Below, in pieces: positions 51,717 to 61,085 of a stretch of 64,000 nucleotides of DNA. A program made the translations under genes and the position numbers. This DNA comes from Arthrobacter woluwensis (GTDB taxonomy: Bacteria; Actinomycetota; Actinomycetes; Actinomycetales; Micrococcaceae): positions 2,356,001 through 2,420,000 of the forward strand of contig NZ_FNSN01000003.1 of NCBI RefSeq assembly GCF_900105345.1. The letters are read 5' to 3'. The notes under the pieces were generated by a model that had not been told where the DNA came from, ran no database searches, and saw only the letters and a list, made by a program, of their open reading frames with translations. The first letter of the stretch is position 1. The number at the start of each line of letters is the position of its first letter.

Positions 51717-51992
51717 TCAGCCCCGGATGCTCCGGCGCGGCGACTTTCTGAGGACCGTTCATTAAATGAACGTGAGTCACAGCACAAGGTCGCCGCGCCG
51801 GACCCCTTTAAGGTGCACCATGGTCGGGGTGACGCTAAGGTGAAACTGAATGGCTCTGTGGCTGTTTCCCAGGCAGTCACAAAAGCATGACCACTGCAGA
51901 AGAACCCGACCTGCTGGCATAATCGCCGCAGGAAAAGTTCCAGACCAGAGGGTGCCATCCGGCACCATCTCGACAACTCAGGGAGCGTCCAC
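51717..51992. promoter_or_regulatory. pepA-lpd intergenic region with nested palindromes
   Basis: 276 bp. A 14-bp stem (51731-51744 with 51789-51802, TCCGGCGCGGCGAC type) encloses CGTTCATT-A-AATGAACG (51756-51772). Further on, CATAAT near 51915 may be the lpd -10, and CAGGGAGC precedes the lpd GTG. Confidence 0.65.
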
Positions 51993-53372
51993 GTGGCCGA
52001 AGCGGCAACTGCGCAAGAATTCGACATCCTCGTCCTCGGCGGCGGCAGCGCGGGATACTCCGCAGCCATCCGCGCGACGGAGCTGGGCATGACGGTGGGC
52101 CTCGTGGAGCGGGCCAAGCTGGGCGGCACCTGCCTGCACACCGGCTGTATCCCCACGAAGGCCTACCTGCACTCGGCAGAACTGGCCGACAACGCCCGTG
52201 AGGGCGCCAAGTACGGCGTGAACACCACGCTCGACTCGATCGACCTGGGCAAGGTCCGCGATCACAAGAACGGCATCGTCGCCGGCAAGCACAAGGGCCT
52301 GACCGGTCTTCTCAAGATGAAGAAGGTCAACGTCATCGAGGGCGAAGGCCAGCTCACCGCACCGGACACCATCACCGTCGATGGCGTCCCGTACAAGGGC
52401 AAGAACATCATCCTCGCCACCGGTTCCACCTCCAAGACCATGGGTCTGCAGATCGGCGGCCGGGTCATCACCTCCACCGAAGCCCTCGAGATGGGCGAGC
52501 TGCCCTCCTCCGCCATCGTCCTGGGCGGCGGCGTGATCGGCGTCGAGTTCGCCTCCATGTGGAACTCCTTCGGCGTGGACGTCACCATCGTGGAAGGCCT
52601 GCCCTCCCTGGTCCCGAACGAGGACCCCGCGATCATCAAGGTCCTGGAGCGCGAGTTCAAGAAGAAGGGCATCAAGTTCAAGACCGGCGTCTTCTTCGAG
52701 AAGGTCGAGCAGGACGAGAACCAGGCCACCGTGACCCTGGCCGACGGCACGTCCGTCTCCGCTGACATCGTCCTCGTCGCCGTGGGCCGTGGCCCCGTCA
52801 CCGAGGGCTTCGGCTTCGCCGAGCAGGGCGTGACCCTGGACCGCGGCTTCGTCATCACCAACGAGCGCCTGCACACCGGCGTCGGCAACATTTACGCGAT
52901 CGGCGACATCGTCCCCGGCGTGCAGCTGGCCCACCGCGGCTACCAGCAGGGCATCTTCGTCGCCGAGGAGATCGCCGGCCTGAACCCGGTGGTCGTCGAG
53001 GACGTCAACATCCCGAAGGTCACCTTCTGCGAGCCCGAGATCATGTCCGTGGGCTACTCCCAGCCCAAGGCCGAGGAGAAGTTCGGCAAGGACAACATCG
53101 AGACCCAGGAGTACAACCTGGCCGGCAACGGCAAGTCCTCCATCCTGGGCACCTCGGGCATCGTGAAGATGATCCGCGTGAAGAACGGCCCGATCGTCGG
53201 CGTGACCGGCATCGGCGGCCGCTTCGGCGAGCAGGTCGGCGAGGCCCAGCTCATCGTGAACTGGGAGGCCTTCCCGGAGGATGTCGCCACCCTGATCCAC
53301 GCCCACCCGACGCAGAACGAATCCCTCGGCGAGGCCGCACTGGCACTGGCCGGAAAGCCGCTGCACGGCTGA
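51993..53372 (+). CDS. lpd: Dihydrolipoyl dehydrogenase
   Basis: E3 subunit (459 residues) that reoxidises dihydrolipoyl groups of 2-oxoacid dehydrogenase complexes using FAD and NAD. The FAD loop is ILVLGGGSAGYSAAI, the redox disulfide is Cys47/Cys52 in GGTCLHTGCIPTKAYL, the NAD loop is AIVLGGGVIGVEFASMW, and the interface His lies in IHAHPTQNESLGEAAL. CLHTGCIPTK instead of CLNVGCIPSK is usual for actinobacteria. It is followed by a terminator and then the E2 gene. Confidence 0.96.
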   Translation: MAEAATAQEFDILVLGGGSAGYSAAIRATELGMTVGLVERAKLGGTCLHTGCIPTKAYLHSAELADNAREGAKYGVNTTLDSIDLGKVRDHKNGIVAGKHKGLTGLLKMKKVNVIEGEGQLTAPDTITVDGVPYKGKNIILATGSTSKTMGLQIGGRVITSTEALEMGELPSSAIVLGGGVIGVEFASMWNSFGVDVTIVEGLPSLVPNEDPAIIKVLEREFKKKGIKFKTGVFFEKVEQDENQATVTLADGTSVSADIVLVAVGRGPVTEGFGFAEQGVTLDRGFVITNERLHTGVGNIYAIGDIVPGVQLAHRGYQQGIFVAEEIAGLNPVVVEDVNIPKVTFCEPEIMSVGYSQPKAEEKFGKDNIETQEYNLAGNGKSSILGTSGIVKMIRVKNGPIVGVTGIGGRFGEQVGEAQLIVNWEAFPEDVATLIHAHPTQNESLGEAALALAGKPLHG

Positions 53373-53379
53373 GACCCCC

Positions 53380-53412
53380 GGGCCGGGGCGCCTGCGACAG
53401 GCGCCCCGGCCC
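53380..53412 (+). terminator. lpd terminator
   Basis: Perfect 14-bp stem GGGCCGGGGCGCCT / AGGCGCCCCGGCCC, 5-nt loop, 7 bp after the stop codon. Confidence 0.75.
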
Positions 53413-53495
53413 ACCCCTGGAGGGCCTCTCAGAATGACCGGTCCCCCACACCAGATTTTCACCGCATTTAGATCACTAAGGAGAACGGGGACGAC

Positions 53496-55244
53496 ATGTC
53501 TGAATCCGTTAACTTGCCCGCACTCGGCGAGAGCGTCACGGAAGGTACCGTCACCCGCTGGCTGAAGTCCGTTGGCGACCGCGTCGAAGTGGACGAGCCG
53601 CTGCTGGAGGTTTCCACCGACAAGGTCGACACCGAGATCCCGTCCCCGATCGCCGGTGTGATCGAGCAGATCCTGGTGGCCGAGGACGAGGTCGCCGAGG
53701 TCGGCGCCGCCCTGGTCGTCATCGGCGATGGCTCGGGCTCCGGCGAGGCTCCGGCAGCACCTGCCCCGGCCGAGGAAGCCGCCCCGGCGCCCGCCGCCGA
53801 GGCTCCGGCCGCTCCTGCCCCTGCCGCCGAGGCCGCGCCTGCCGCTGAGGCTCCCGCTGCACCGGCCGGCGAAGGCACCGAGGTCACCCTCCCCGCGCTG
53901 GGCGAGTCCGTCACCGAGGGCACCGTCACCCGCTGGCTCAAGGCCGTGGGCGACTCCGTCGAGGTCGACGAGCCGCTCCTGGAGGTCTCCACCGACAAGG
54001 TCGACACCGAGATCCCGTCCCCCGTGGCCGGCACCCTGCTGGAGATCCGCGTGAACGAGGACGACACCGCCGAGGTGGGTTCCGTCCTCGCCGTCATCGG
54101 CGCCGCAGGCGCCGCTGCCCCGGCAGCCGCTCCCGCACCCGCAGCTCCGGCCGCGGCTCCGGCTCCGGCTGCTGCGCCGGCTGCACCCGCTCCTGCTGCA
54201 GCTCCGGCACCCGCCGCGGCCCCCGCACCCGCAGCTCCCGCAGCCGCTCCGGCACCCGCCGCTGCGCCCGCTCCGGCTGCAGCCCCGGCACCCGCTGCGG
54301 CCCCGTCCGACGCCGAGTCCTACGTGACTCCGCTCGTGCGCAAGCTCGCCAAGGACAACGGCATCGACCTCGCTTCCGTCTCCGGCAGCGGTGTCGGCGG
54401 CCGTATCCGCAAGCAGGACGTCCAGGCGGCCATCGAGGCCAAGAAGGCCGCGGCTCCCGCTCCGGCAGCAGCTCCGGCCACCGCCGCGCCGGCCGCCGCT
54501 CCCGCCATCGAGGCCTCCTCGCTCCGCGGCACCACGGAGAAGGCCCCGCGCATCCGCCAGGTCATCGCCCGCCGCATGCGGGAGTCCCTGGAGGTGTCCA
54601 CTCAGCTGACCCAGGTCCACGAGATCGACATGACCCGCATCGTCAAGCTGCGGGCCTCGGCCAAGAACAACTTCAAGGCCGTCAACGGTGTCAACCTCAC
54701 CTACCTGCCGTTCATCGCCAAGGCCGTCGCCGAAGCGCTGAAGGCTCACCCGAAGCTGAACGCCGAGTACAACGAAGAGACTCAGCAGATCACCTACCAC
54801 AACGCCGAGCACCTGGCCTTCGCCGTCGACACCGACAAGGGCCTCCTGGTCCCCGTCGTGTCGAACGCGGGTGACCTGAACCTCGCCGGCCTGGCAGGCA
54901 AGATCGCCGACGTCGCCAACCGCACCCGCAGCGGGAAGATCGGCCCGGACGAGCTGTCCGGCGGCACCTTCTCCATCACCAACATCGGTTCGGTGGGCGC
55001 GCTCTTCGACACGCCGATCATCAACCAGCCGCAGGTCGCCATCCTCGGCACCGGCGCGATCGTCAAGCGCCCGATGGTCGTCACCGATGTGGACGGCAAC
55101 GACTCGATCGCCATCCGCCACATGATGTACCTGTGCCTGACCTACGATCACCGCCTGGTGGACGGCGCCGACGCCGGCCGCTTCCTCCAGACGGTCAAGG
55201 CACGCCTGGAAGGCGGCGCGTTCGAGGGTGACCTCGGACTGTAA
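53496..55244 (+). CDS. sucB: 2-oxoglutarate dehydrogenase E2 (dihydrolipoyllysine succinyltransferase)
   Basis: A 582-residue E2 with two lipoyl domains (about 1-77 and 127-203), each with [14 protein letters not shown] carrying the lipoylated lysine (Lys43 and about 168). Long Ala/Pro linkers join them to a peripheral-subunit-binding domain ([20 protein letters not shown]) and the acyltransferase domain (about 345-582) with the active-site [13 protein letters not shown] and [16 protein letters not shown]. The Ala/Pro linkers are built of tandem codon repeats. AAGGAG precedes the ATG. Actinobacterial E2 of this type may serve both pyruvate and 2-oxoglutarate dehydrogenase. Confidence 0.93.
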   Translation: MSESVNLPALGESVTEGTVTRWLKSVGDRVEVDEPLLEVSTDKVDTEIPSPIAGVIEQILVAEDEVAEVGAALVVIGDGSGSGEAPAAPAPAEEAAPAPAAEAPAAPAPAAEAAPAAEAPAAPAGEGTEVTLPALGESVTEGTVTRWLKAVGDSVEVDEPLLEVSTDKVDTEIPSPVAGTLLEIRVNEDDTAEVGSVLAVIGAAGAAAPAAAPAPAAPAAAPAPAAAPAAPAPAAAPAPAAAPAPAAPAAAPAPAAAPAPAAAPAPAAAPSDAESYVTPLVRKLAKDNGIDLASVSGSGVGGRIRKQDVQAAIEAKKAAAPAPAAAPATAAPAAAPAIEASSLRGTTEKAPRIRQVIARRMRESLEVSTQLTQVHEIDMTRIVKLRASAKNNFKAVNGVNLTYLPFIAKAVAEALKAHPKLNAEYNEETQQITYHNAEHLAFAVDTDKGLLVPVVSNAGDLNLAGLAGKIADVANRTRSGKIGPDELSGGTFSITNIGSVGALFDTPIINQPQVAILGTGAIVKRPMVVTDVDGNDSIAIRHMMYLCLTYDHRLVDGADAGRFLQTVKARLEGGAFEGDLGL

Positions 55245-55259
55245 GTCTCCCCGCAGCAC

Positions 55260-55299
55260 ACGACGGCGGCCCGCACTCACGAGTGCTGGCCGCCGTCGT
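55260..55299 (+). terminator. sucB terminator (ACGACGGCGGC type)
   Basis: Stem ACGACGGCGGCC / GGCCGCCGTCGT with an inner GCACT/AGTGC hairpin, 15 bp after the stop, followed by TTCTA. Confidence 0.8.
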
Positions 55300-55346
55300 T
55301 CTACGGTCGGTAGAACTTTCTGACAGAGTGTCGCTAAACTGGACGC

Positions 55347-55700
55347 ATGGGAATTCTCTTCAGCATTTTGGTCTTCTTGCACATCGTCGGTGCAGCAATG
55401 ATCGTTGGCTACTGGATCGCCACGATGAAGGAACCGACTGTCCACCCCCGCCAGCGTGACGGTGCGTTTCTCCAGTTGCTGACCGGCATCGCCATGATGG
55501 GGCTTATCCCGTTCATGCCGGATTTTCACCCGAACTACTTCAAGCTCGGCATCAAGTTCGCGATCGGCGTCGCGGTGGCTGTGCTGGCAGTTATCGGCAG
55601 CCGCAAGGTCAAGAAGGGCGAGCCGGTTTCGACTGGCATCGCACATGGCGTGGGTGGCCTCGCCTTGATCAACATCGCACTTGCAACCCTTTGGAACTGA
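55347..55700 (+). CDS. Small four-helix membrane protein
   Basis: A 117-residue membrane protein with four predicted helices (about 4-26, 42-60, 66-86, 95-115) and a start MGILFSILVFLHIVGAAMIV. Charged loops contain KEPTVHPRQRDG and SRKVKKGEP. The first helix His and the pattern recall small DUF2269/CopD-like actinobacterial proteins, but no function is known. TAAACT at 55335-55340 lies 6 nt upstream of the ATG: leaderless. Codon use is somewhat less GC-rich than its neighbours. Confidence 0.8.
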   Translation: MGILFSILVFLHIVGAAMIVGYWIATMKEPTVHPRQRDGAFLQLLTGIAMMGLIPFMPDFHPNYFKLGIKFAIGVAVAVLAVIGSRKVKKGEPVSTGIAHGVGGLALINIALATLWN

Positions 55701-55729
55701 CCATCTAGACTCCGCGGAAGCGATAGCTA

Positions 55730-55764
55730 AAGGGGCGGGAGAGCATCACGCTCTCCCGCCCCTT
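55730..55764. terminator. Bidirectional terminator
   Basis: Perfect 15-bp stem AAGGGGCGGGAGAGC / GCTCTCCCGCCCCTT with 5-nt loop, between the convergent membrane protein and VOC genes. Confidence 0.85.
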
Positions 55765-55829
55765 CGCTGTTCCACCGATGCCGGCGTCCGGGTCGCTCAG
55801 CCCAGAGTGATCCTCAGCCTGCGCGATTC

Positions 55830-56204
55830 TCAACCCTGTGCGATGCAGAACTCGTTGCCGTCCGGGTCCTGCAGGACGACCCAGCCGAAGTCACCGATCG
55901 AATGCCGGGCCGACTCGGACGCTCCCAGCTCCAGCGCCCGGGACAGGAGCGCCTCCGGGTCCTCGGAGTGCAGATCCAGATGCAGCCGCCGAGGACCCTC
56001 GCTGGGGTGCTCCACCCGCTGGAAGGCGAGTTTCGGCCCACCCGGGGTGACGGGGCTGAGCCAGACGAACTCCCCCTCATACGAAGACTCCACGGCGAGC
56101 TCCAGGAGGTCAGCCCAGAACCCCGAAAGGCTCTGAGGATCCGTGGTGTTGACGACGATCGAGACGACGGTTCCACGCGCCGCCGGGCGCTTCTCTTCAG
56201 TCAT
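55830..56204 (-). CDS. VOC family protein (glyoxalase/bleomycin resistance fold)
   Basis: A 124-residue metal-fold protein of the vicinal-oxygen-chelate superfamily. It has GTVVSIVVNTTDPQSLSGFW at the N-terminus, HLDLHSEDPEALLSRALELG and FGWVVLQDPDGNEFCIAQ near the end. Individual VOC proteins range from dioxygenases to antibiotic-binding proteins; the role here is unknown. TAGACT at 56211-56216 lies 6 nt upstream of the ATG, a leaderless start. Confidence 0.85.
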   Translation of the reverse strand: MTEEKRPAARGTVVSIVVNTTDPQSLSGFWADLLELAVESSYEGEFVWLSPVTPGGPKLAFQRVEHPSEGPRRLHLDLHSEDPEALLSRALELGASESARHSIGDFGWVVLQDPDGNEFCIAQG

Positions 56205-56394
56205 GACAGCAGTCTAGGGCCAGCTCAGGGGCCTGCACAGGGTCACAGCCGGCACTGGTCGACGGGTCCCGCCCGTCACAATCCGGGCTCCGCGACGGCG
56301 GGTGTCCCTGCGCCCGGGAACGACCTAGGATGGTGCTCAAGGGCCTCTCCGCACGCGAGCAGGCCGAACCCCCTCACACTCCAAGGAGCACCTC

Positions 56395-56823
56395 ATGGCA
56401 GTGACCCGCAGCGCCTCCACCGTCTGGACCGGCAACCTCTTCGAGGGCCAGGGCGAGACCACCTTCGAAAGCTCCTCCCTGGGCACGCACCCCGTCACCT
56501 GGAAGGCCCGTTCCGAGGCCGCCGAGGGCAAGACCAGCCCCGAAGAGCTGATCGCCGCAGCCCACTCGGCCTGCTTCTCGATGGCCTTCAGCAGCGAGCT
56601 GGCCGAGGCCGGCTACACCGCCACGGAGATCCGCACCAAGTCCGAGGTCGGCTTCCAGCCGGGCGTCGGCATCACGGGCAGCAAGCTCACCCTGGTCGCC
56701 ACCATCCCGGGCATCTCCGAGGAGGACTTCCAGCGCATCGCGAACGCCGCCAAGGTCGGCTGCCCCGTCTCCGCCGCGCTGTCCGGCATCGAGATCACGC
56801 TGGACGCCACGCTCAACGCCTGA
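56395..56823 (+). CDS. OsmC family peroxiredoxin
   Basis: A 142-residue OsmC/Ohr family protein that reduces organic hydroperoxides with two cysteines. The first is in AAHSACFSMAFSSELAEAGY, the second in NAAKVGCPVSAALSG, and the supporting Glu is in GKTSPEELIAA. The N-terminus MAVTRSASTVWTGNLFEGQG fits the osmotically inducible subgroup. AAGGAG lies 7 nt upstream of the ATG, and a TAGGAT -10 at about 56328-56333 gives a leader of about 55 nt. Two hairpins follow. Confidence 0.92.
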   Translation: MAVTRSASTVWTGNLFEGQGETTFESSSLGTHPVTWKARSEAAEGKTSPEELIAAAHSACFSMAFSSELAEAGYTATEIRTKSEVGFQPGVGITGSKLTLVATIPGISEEDFQRIANAAKVGCPVSAALSGIEITLDATLNA

Positions 56824-56830
56824 GCCGGGC

Positions 56831-56861
56831 CTGCGCCTGAACCTCTCCGGTTCAGGCGCAG
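56831..56861 (+). terminator. OsmC terminator hairpin 1
   Basis: Perfect 13-bp stem CTGCGCCTGAACC / GGTTCAGGCGCAG, 5-nt loop, 8 bp after the stop codon. Confidence 0.75.
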
Positions 56862-56909
56862 ACAGCGAAGGGCCGGGAACGGATGATCCGTTCCCGGCCC
56901 TTCGCTGTC
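56861..56909. terminator. Bidirectional terminator hairpin 2
   Basis: Perfect 23-bp stem (56861-56883 with 56887-56909, starting GACAGCGAAGGG) with a 3-nt loop, between convergent osmC-like and DUF308 genes. The longest perfect terminator stem in the window. Confidence 0.85.
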
Positions 56910-56944
56910 TCGTCAGGCGCCGGACTCCGCAGGCACCCGGGTCC

Positions 56945-57529
56945 TCAGACGCGCGGCGTCGCGACCGCTTCCTTGGCCGCCTTGTTGAGGCGGATGCCGT
57001 AGACGAGCTGCCCGATGCCCAGGATCACCAGGCTCACGCCTGCCCAGACCGCCAGGAAGACCAGCGAGGACAGCGGGAAGAGGGCCACGCCCAGACCGGC
57101 CAGGATGAACAGCACGCCCATGATGATGGGCAGTGCCTTGGAACCCGGAGCAGACGACGCACCTGCCCAGAGCAGGGCGATGCCCTCCAGGATCCACCCG
57201 GCCGCAAGGAGCACCGCGACCACCACGAGGGACTCCCCCGGACGGAAGATCAGCAGCACGCCGGCCAGCACGGTCAGGACGCCGAGGATCCCCGAGAGGA
57301 CGCGGGCCGACGTCTGGCCGGACGGGATCCGGCCCAGCGTCATCAGCCGGGCGACGCCGGTGGCGAACACGTTGATGGCGAAGAACACCGCCAGCACCAG
57401 GAGAGACGCCCCCGGCCAGAACCAGATGACGAGACCCAGGACGATCGAGAGCAGCCCGAGCCCGATCAGTGCCCGGGAAAAGGCCCGGAATCCTTCCGCT
57501 GCCGCGCGGCCCCCTGCGAATTCACTCAT
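56945..57529 (-). CDS. DUF308 / HdeD family membrane protein
   Basis: A 194-residue membrane protein with six helices arranged as three pairs, each hairpin of the FWPGASLLVLAVFFA or FRPGESLVVVAVLLA type with the recurring xPGxSL motif. This is the HdeD/DUF308 pattern. HdeD is linked to acid resistance in enterics; in actinobacteria the function is unknown. AAGGAG precedes the ATG. It lies 33 bp downstream of the tricorn protease start side, in the same direction as that gene's 3' end. Confidence 0.88.
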   Translation of the reverse strand: MSEFAGGRAAAEGFRAFSRALIGLGLLSIVLGLVIWFWPGASLLVLAVFFAINVFATGVARLMTLGRIPSGQTSARVLSGILGVLTVLAGVLLIFRPGESLVVVAVLLAAGWILEGIALLWAGASSAPGSKALPIIMGVLFILAGLGVALFPLSSLVFLAVWAGVSLVILGIGQLVYGIRLNKAAKEAVATPRV

Positions 57530-57562
57530 GGTGTTGCTCCTTCTGCTCTCAGGATGGTGCTG

Positions 57563-60500
57563 TCAGGACGTTCCGCCGGGACGGGGTCCCAGCGGCGGTG
57601 GCACCAGGCCGGGGATCGTGTCCCTGCCCGGCGGGGTCTTGGTGGGGATCTCCCGGAGCATCTCCTTGAGCACCCCGATGCCGTGTTCCAGCTGCGGGTC
57701 CGTGCCGGCCTTGTGGGCGTGCGGGGGGAAGAGCACTTCGATGTCCGGGTCGACGCCCCGGTTCTCGACTCCCCAGCCGATGCCCTGGCCGAAGAAGTGC
57801 GAGTAACGCGGCTGCGAGACGGGCGTGCCGTCCACCAGGTCGAAGCGCATGTCGATACCGACCACACCGCCCCAGGTCCGGGTGCCGATGACCGGCCCGA
57901 TCCCGCGCATCTTGACGATCTGCGTGATGATGTCCCCGTCCGAACCGGCGAACTCGTCGGTCAGGACGACCACCGGACCTCGGGAGGCCAGGCGCGGATA
58001 CACCATGGGGTACTCGCCACGCGGCATCATCCAGGCGTCCACCGTGCGGCCGATCAGTTCGGCCACGAGCTGAGAGGTGTGTCCGCCACGGTTCCGCCGC
58101 ACGTCCACCACGAGGGCGTCGCGCAGGGACTCGGTCTCCAGGTCCCGGTGCAGCTGTGCCCAGCCGTGCGCCTGCATGTCCGGGATGTGGATGTACCCGA
58201 ATCCTCCGCCGGAGGCCTCACGCACCATCCGTCGCTTGGACTGCACCCAGTCCTGGTACCGGAGCCGCTCTTCGGAGGACAGCGGCACGACGGCGACCCG
58301 GCGGGCCGCCTGCCCGGGCGTCCGGACCGTGAGCTCCACCGGCCGTCCTCCGGCGCCGCGGAGGAGCTCGGCGGGCGCCTTGCCCTCGGGACCACCGAGC
58401 GCCACGCCGTCGACGGCCAGCAGGACGTCGCCGGCCCGCACGTCCGCACCCGGGCGGCGCAGCGGCGAGATCGCCTGAGGGTCCGAGGTGTCGCCGTCGA
58501 GCACCCGCTCCACGGTCCAGCCAGCCTCACCGAGGCTGAGGTCGGCGCCGAGGAATCCCTGCCGGCCGCTCCCCTTCTCGCTCGGCTCGGGCGAGCGCAC
58601 GTAGGCGTGGGAGGTGCCCAGTTCGCCGTGCAGTTCCCAGAGGAGGTCCACCAGATCGTCGTAGCTGCCGATCCGTTCGAGGACGGGCAGGTAGCGCTCG
58701 TAGACGGCGTCCCAGTCGAGGCCGCCCATGTTCTCGTCCCAGAAGAAGTCCCGCTGGAGGCGCCAGGCCTCGCGGTACTGCTGGGCCCAGACCTTGCGGG
58801 GTTCCAGGAACACCCTGATGCGGTCCAGCTCGAGGTCCTCAGGCTCCTGCTCGGCCTCACCCGTGGACACGGTCCGGAGCTTGCCCTCGGCCTGGACCAC
58901 GGCGGTGGAGCCGTCGCCGGAGAGCCGGTAGGACTCGACGCCTTCGGCGACGGTGCGGGTCTTCCCGCTGCCCAGATCGAGACGGATGAGTGGGGCCTTG
59001 GGAGCCTGGTCGGTGGTCTTGGCGCGACCGTCGCCCAGTTCACCCTTGACCGGGACGTCCAGGTACAGGAGCGCTCCGGGGACGGCGGTGAGGTGCTCGT
59101 AGTTGCCCTGTTCGACCGGCAGAGGGACGACTCGCTCGGCGAGGCCCAGGGGGTCCACCAGCGTCTGCGCGGGAGCCGTCTGTGCGGGAGCGCCGTCCTT
59201 CGTCGAGGTCCCGTCCTTGGCGGCCGCGGAGCGGGATTCCGCGATGCGGGGACCGAAGGGAGCCGCGGTGCTCGCATCCAGGGCCACGAGATACGGCCTG
59301 ATGGGATGCGGGAAGGAGAGATCGAAGCTCTGACCGTCGTAGACCGGGTCGAAACTCCGGCTCGACAGGAAGGCCAGGAACTTGCCGTCCGTGGTGAAGG
59401 CGGGGTGCGAATCCACGAACCGGCCGTCCGTGACGTCGAGCACCTCGGATCCCTCGTCGCGGGACCGCAGACGGATGAACCGTCGCTCCGAGTTGCCGGC
59501 CACCGCCTGAGACCAGGCGAACCAGGTGCTGTCCGGGGACCAGGCGAGGTGGTCCACGGTGCCGGCGCCGGGTGAGGCCACGCTTTCGGCGCCGCCCGTC
59601 CTGGTGTTCAGCAGGATCACGTCACCGAAGACGGTGCCCAGGAGGAGCCATTCCCCGTCGGGGCTCGGTTCGAGGCTCACCACCCGGGCGGGAGGCGTGA
59701 AGTCGACGGTCCCGGCGTCGGCGCCGGCACCCGTGGCGTTCTCCTCGGAGGCGGGCTCCGCGGATTCGGCGGCGTCCGAGACACCGTCCGCGCGGTCCTC
59801 GGCGTCGACGTGCTCGCGGACCGAGGCCGGAGCCGAGTCCCCCACCACGCCCAGCGCCGAGACCGGGCGGGGCAGGCCGTCGGCGTCGGCGTCTTCCGGG
59901 GCGTCCGGCTCGGCAGGAGCCGGTGCCGCGCTCATGGCCGGTGTGGCGCCGAAGGCGTCGCTGACCAGGGAGGTCACGAGGAGGGACTCCTCGCCCCCGC
60001 GGTCGTGGAGGTAGGCGACGCGCCCGTCCGCGAGGAAGCGAGGCAGACGGGCCCGCACGGAGCTGTCCGCTTCGACGGCGCGCGCCGGACCCTCCTGGTG
60101 CCGGAGCCAGTGGAGGGAACCGTGGCTGACCACCAGACTGCTCTCGCCCTGCGTGTCAGGCTGGGCTTCCCGGAGATGAGCGGACACGTCGAGGGGCTTC
60201 GACGCCGGACGGACCGAGCCCAGCTCGATGTCCAGCGCTCGGGTTTCGGCGTCCTCGCCGTCCAGGAGGAAGATCCGGCCGGCTGACTCGACGACGAGTC
60301 GGTTGCCGTCGCCGGAGGCGTGCCGGACGTAGAAATCCTCATGATCCGTGTGGCGGCGCAGGTTCTGCCCGTCCGGGGTCACCGAATAGAGGTTGCCGTA
60401 GCCCTCATGGTCGGAGAGGAAGTGGATCCGTCCACCGCTCCACACCGGGTCCGTGAGGTTGCCGTCGAGCTCCGGCACCAGGCGGGTGAACTCCCCGTTG

Positions 60501-61039
60501 CCGTCCGCGTCGATCCAGAGCTTGCCACCCGTGCCGCCACGGTACCGCTTCCACCAGGCGGGCTCCCGGGACAGCAGGGACGCCAGCACCACCGGCTTCT
60601 CGTCACCGAGCGCGGGTCCGAAGGCCATGTTCTCCAACGGGCCGTATCCCAGGGCCTCGGGCGCGCCGCCGTCGAGCGGAACAGCGTAGCCGTGGGCCAG
60701 GCGGGAGTCACCCTGCTGGAAGGCGCTCGTGACCAGCACGCGGCCGTCCGGGAGGAAGCCCTTGTTCCTCGTGGAGGGGTGGCCGAAGTGCGTGAGCTGG
60801 CGGAAGTCCCCGCCGTCGAGGAGGGCCGTCACCACTTCCGGCGCGGACCCGCGGGTGACGGTCCAGACCAGGCGCTTGCCGTCCGGGGTGAAACGCGGAT
60901 TCCTGGCCGGCAGGTTCAGCGCGGAGACGCGCCAGGCCTTGCCGCCGGTGAGCGGGGCCAGCCAGACGTCATCCTCGGCCACGAACGTGACCAGATCACC
61001 ATGGATGTGGGGGTACCTCAAATAGCCTTGGTGTGTCAT
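57563..61039 (-). CDS. Tricorn protease (S41 family)
   Basis: An 1158-residue peptidase. The first half contains WD40-like beta-propeller repeats (starting GYLRYPHIHGDLVTFVAEDD, with GKRLVWTVTRG and GRVAYLHDRGGEESLLV). It continues with a tricorn C1 domain, a PDZ domain (GADVRAGDVLLAVDGVALGG) and the C2 catalytic domain. Catalytic residues visible are the His in GELGTSHAYVR and the nucleophile in DEFAGSDGDIITQIVKMRG. Tricorn trims peptides released by the proteasome, which fits the PAC2 gene nearby. An acidic Ala/Glu insert (about 385-445) interrupts the propeller. TAGGAT 6 nt upstream of the ATG suggests a leaderless start. Confidence 0.93.
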   Translation of the reverse strand: MTHQGYLRYPHIHGDLVTFVAEDDVWLAPLTGGKAWRVSALNLPARNPRFTPDGKRLVWTVTRGSAPEVVTALLDGGDFRQLTHFGHPSTRNKGFLPDGRVLVTSAFQQGDSRLAHGYAVPLDGGAPEALGYGPLENMAFGPALGDEKPVVLASLLSREPAWWKRYRGGTGGKLWIDADGNGEFTRLVPELDGNLTDPVWSGGRIHFLSDHEGYGNLYSVTPDGQNLRRHTDHEDFYVRHASGDGNRLVVESAGRIFLLDGEDAETRALDIELGSVRPASKPLDVSAHLREAQPDTQGESSLVVSHGSLHWLRHQEGPARAVEADSSVRARLPRFLADGRVAYLHDRGGEESLLVTSLVSDAFGATPAMSAAPAPAEPDAPEDADADGLPRPVSALGVVGDSAPASVREHVDAEDRADGVSDAAESAEPASEENATGAGADAGTVDFTPPARVVSLEPSPDGEWLLLGTVFGDVILLNTRTGGAESVASPGAGTVDHLAWSPDSTWFAWSQAVAGNSERRFIRLRSRDEGSEVLDVTDGRFVDSHPAFTTDGKFLAFLSSRSFDPVYDGQSFDLSFPHPIRPYLVALDASTAAPFGPRIAESRSAAAKDGTSTKDGAPAQTAPAQTLVDPLGLAERVVPLPVEQGNYEHLTAVPGALLYLDVPVKGELGDGRAKTTDQAPKAPLIRLDLGSGKTRTVAEGVESYRLSGDGSTAVVQAEGKLRTVSTGEAEQEPEDLELDRIRVFLEPRKVWAQQYREAWRLQRDFFWDENMGGLDWDAVYERYLPVLERIGSYDDLVDLLWELHGELGTSHAYVRSPEPSEKGSGRQGFLGADLSLGEAGWTVERVLDGDTSDPQAISPLRRPGADVRAGDVLLAVDGVALGGPEGKAPAELLRGAGGRPVELTVRTPGQAARRVAVVPLSSEERLRYQDWVQSKRRMVREASGGGFGYIHIPDMQAHGWAQLHRDLETESLRDALVVDVRRNRGGHTSQLVAELIGRTVDAWMMPRGEYPMVYPRLASRGPVVVLTDEFAGSDGDIITQIVKMRGIGPVIGTRTWGGVVGIDMRFDLVDGTPVSQPRYSHFFGQGIGWGVENRGVDPDIEVLFPPHAHKAGTDPQLEHGIGVLKEMLREIPTKTPPGRDTIPGLVPPPLGPRPGGTS

Positions 61040-61085
61040 GGTTCGATCCTAACCAGCCTGTCCCGCGCCCTGAGGGACGCCACGG

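Noticed and set aside
51978-55646. A 1222-residue open frame on the minus strand opposite lpd and sucB
   Set aside because: It mirrors two clear genes, is compositionally a GC-frame shadow of their Ala/Pro-rich linkers, and has no family resemblance.
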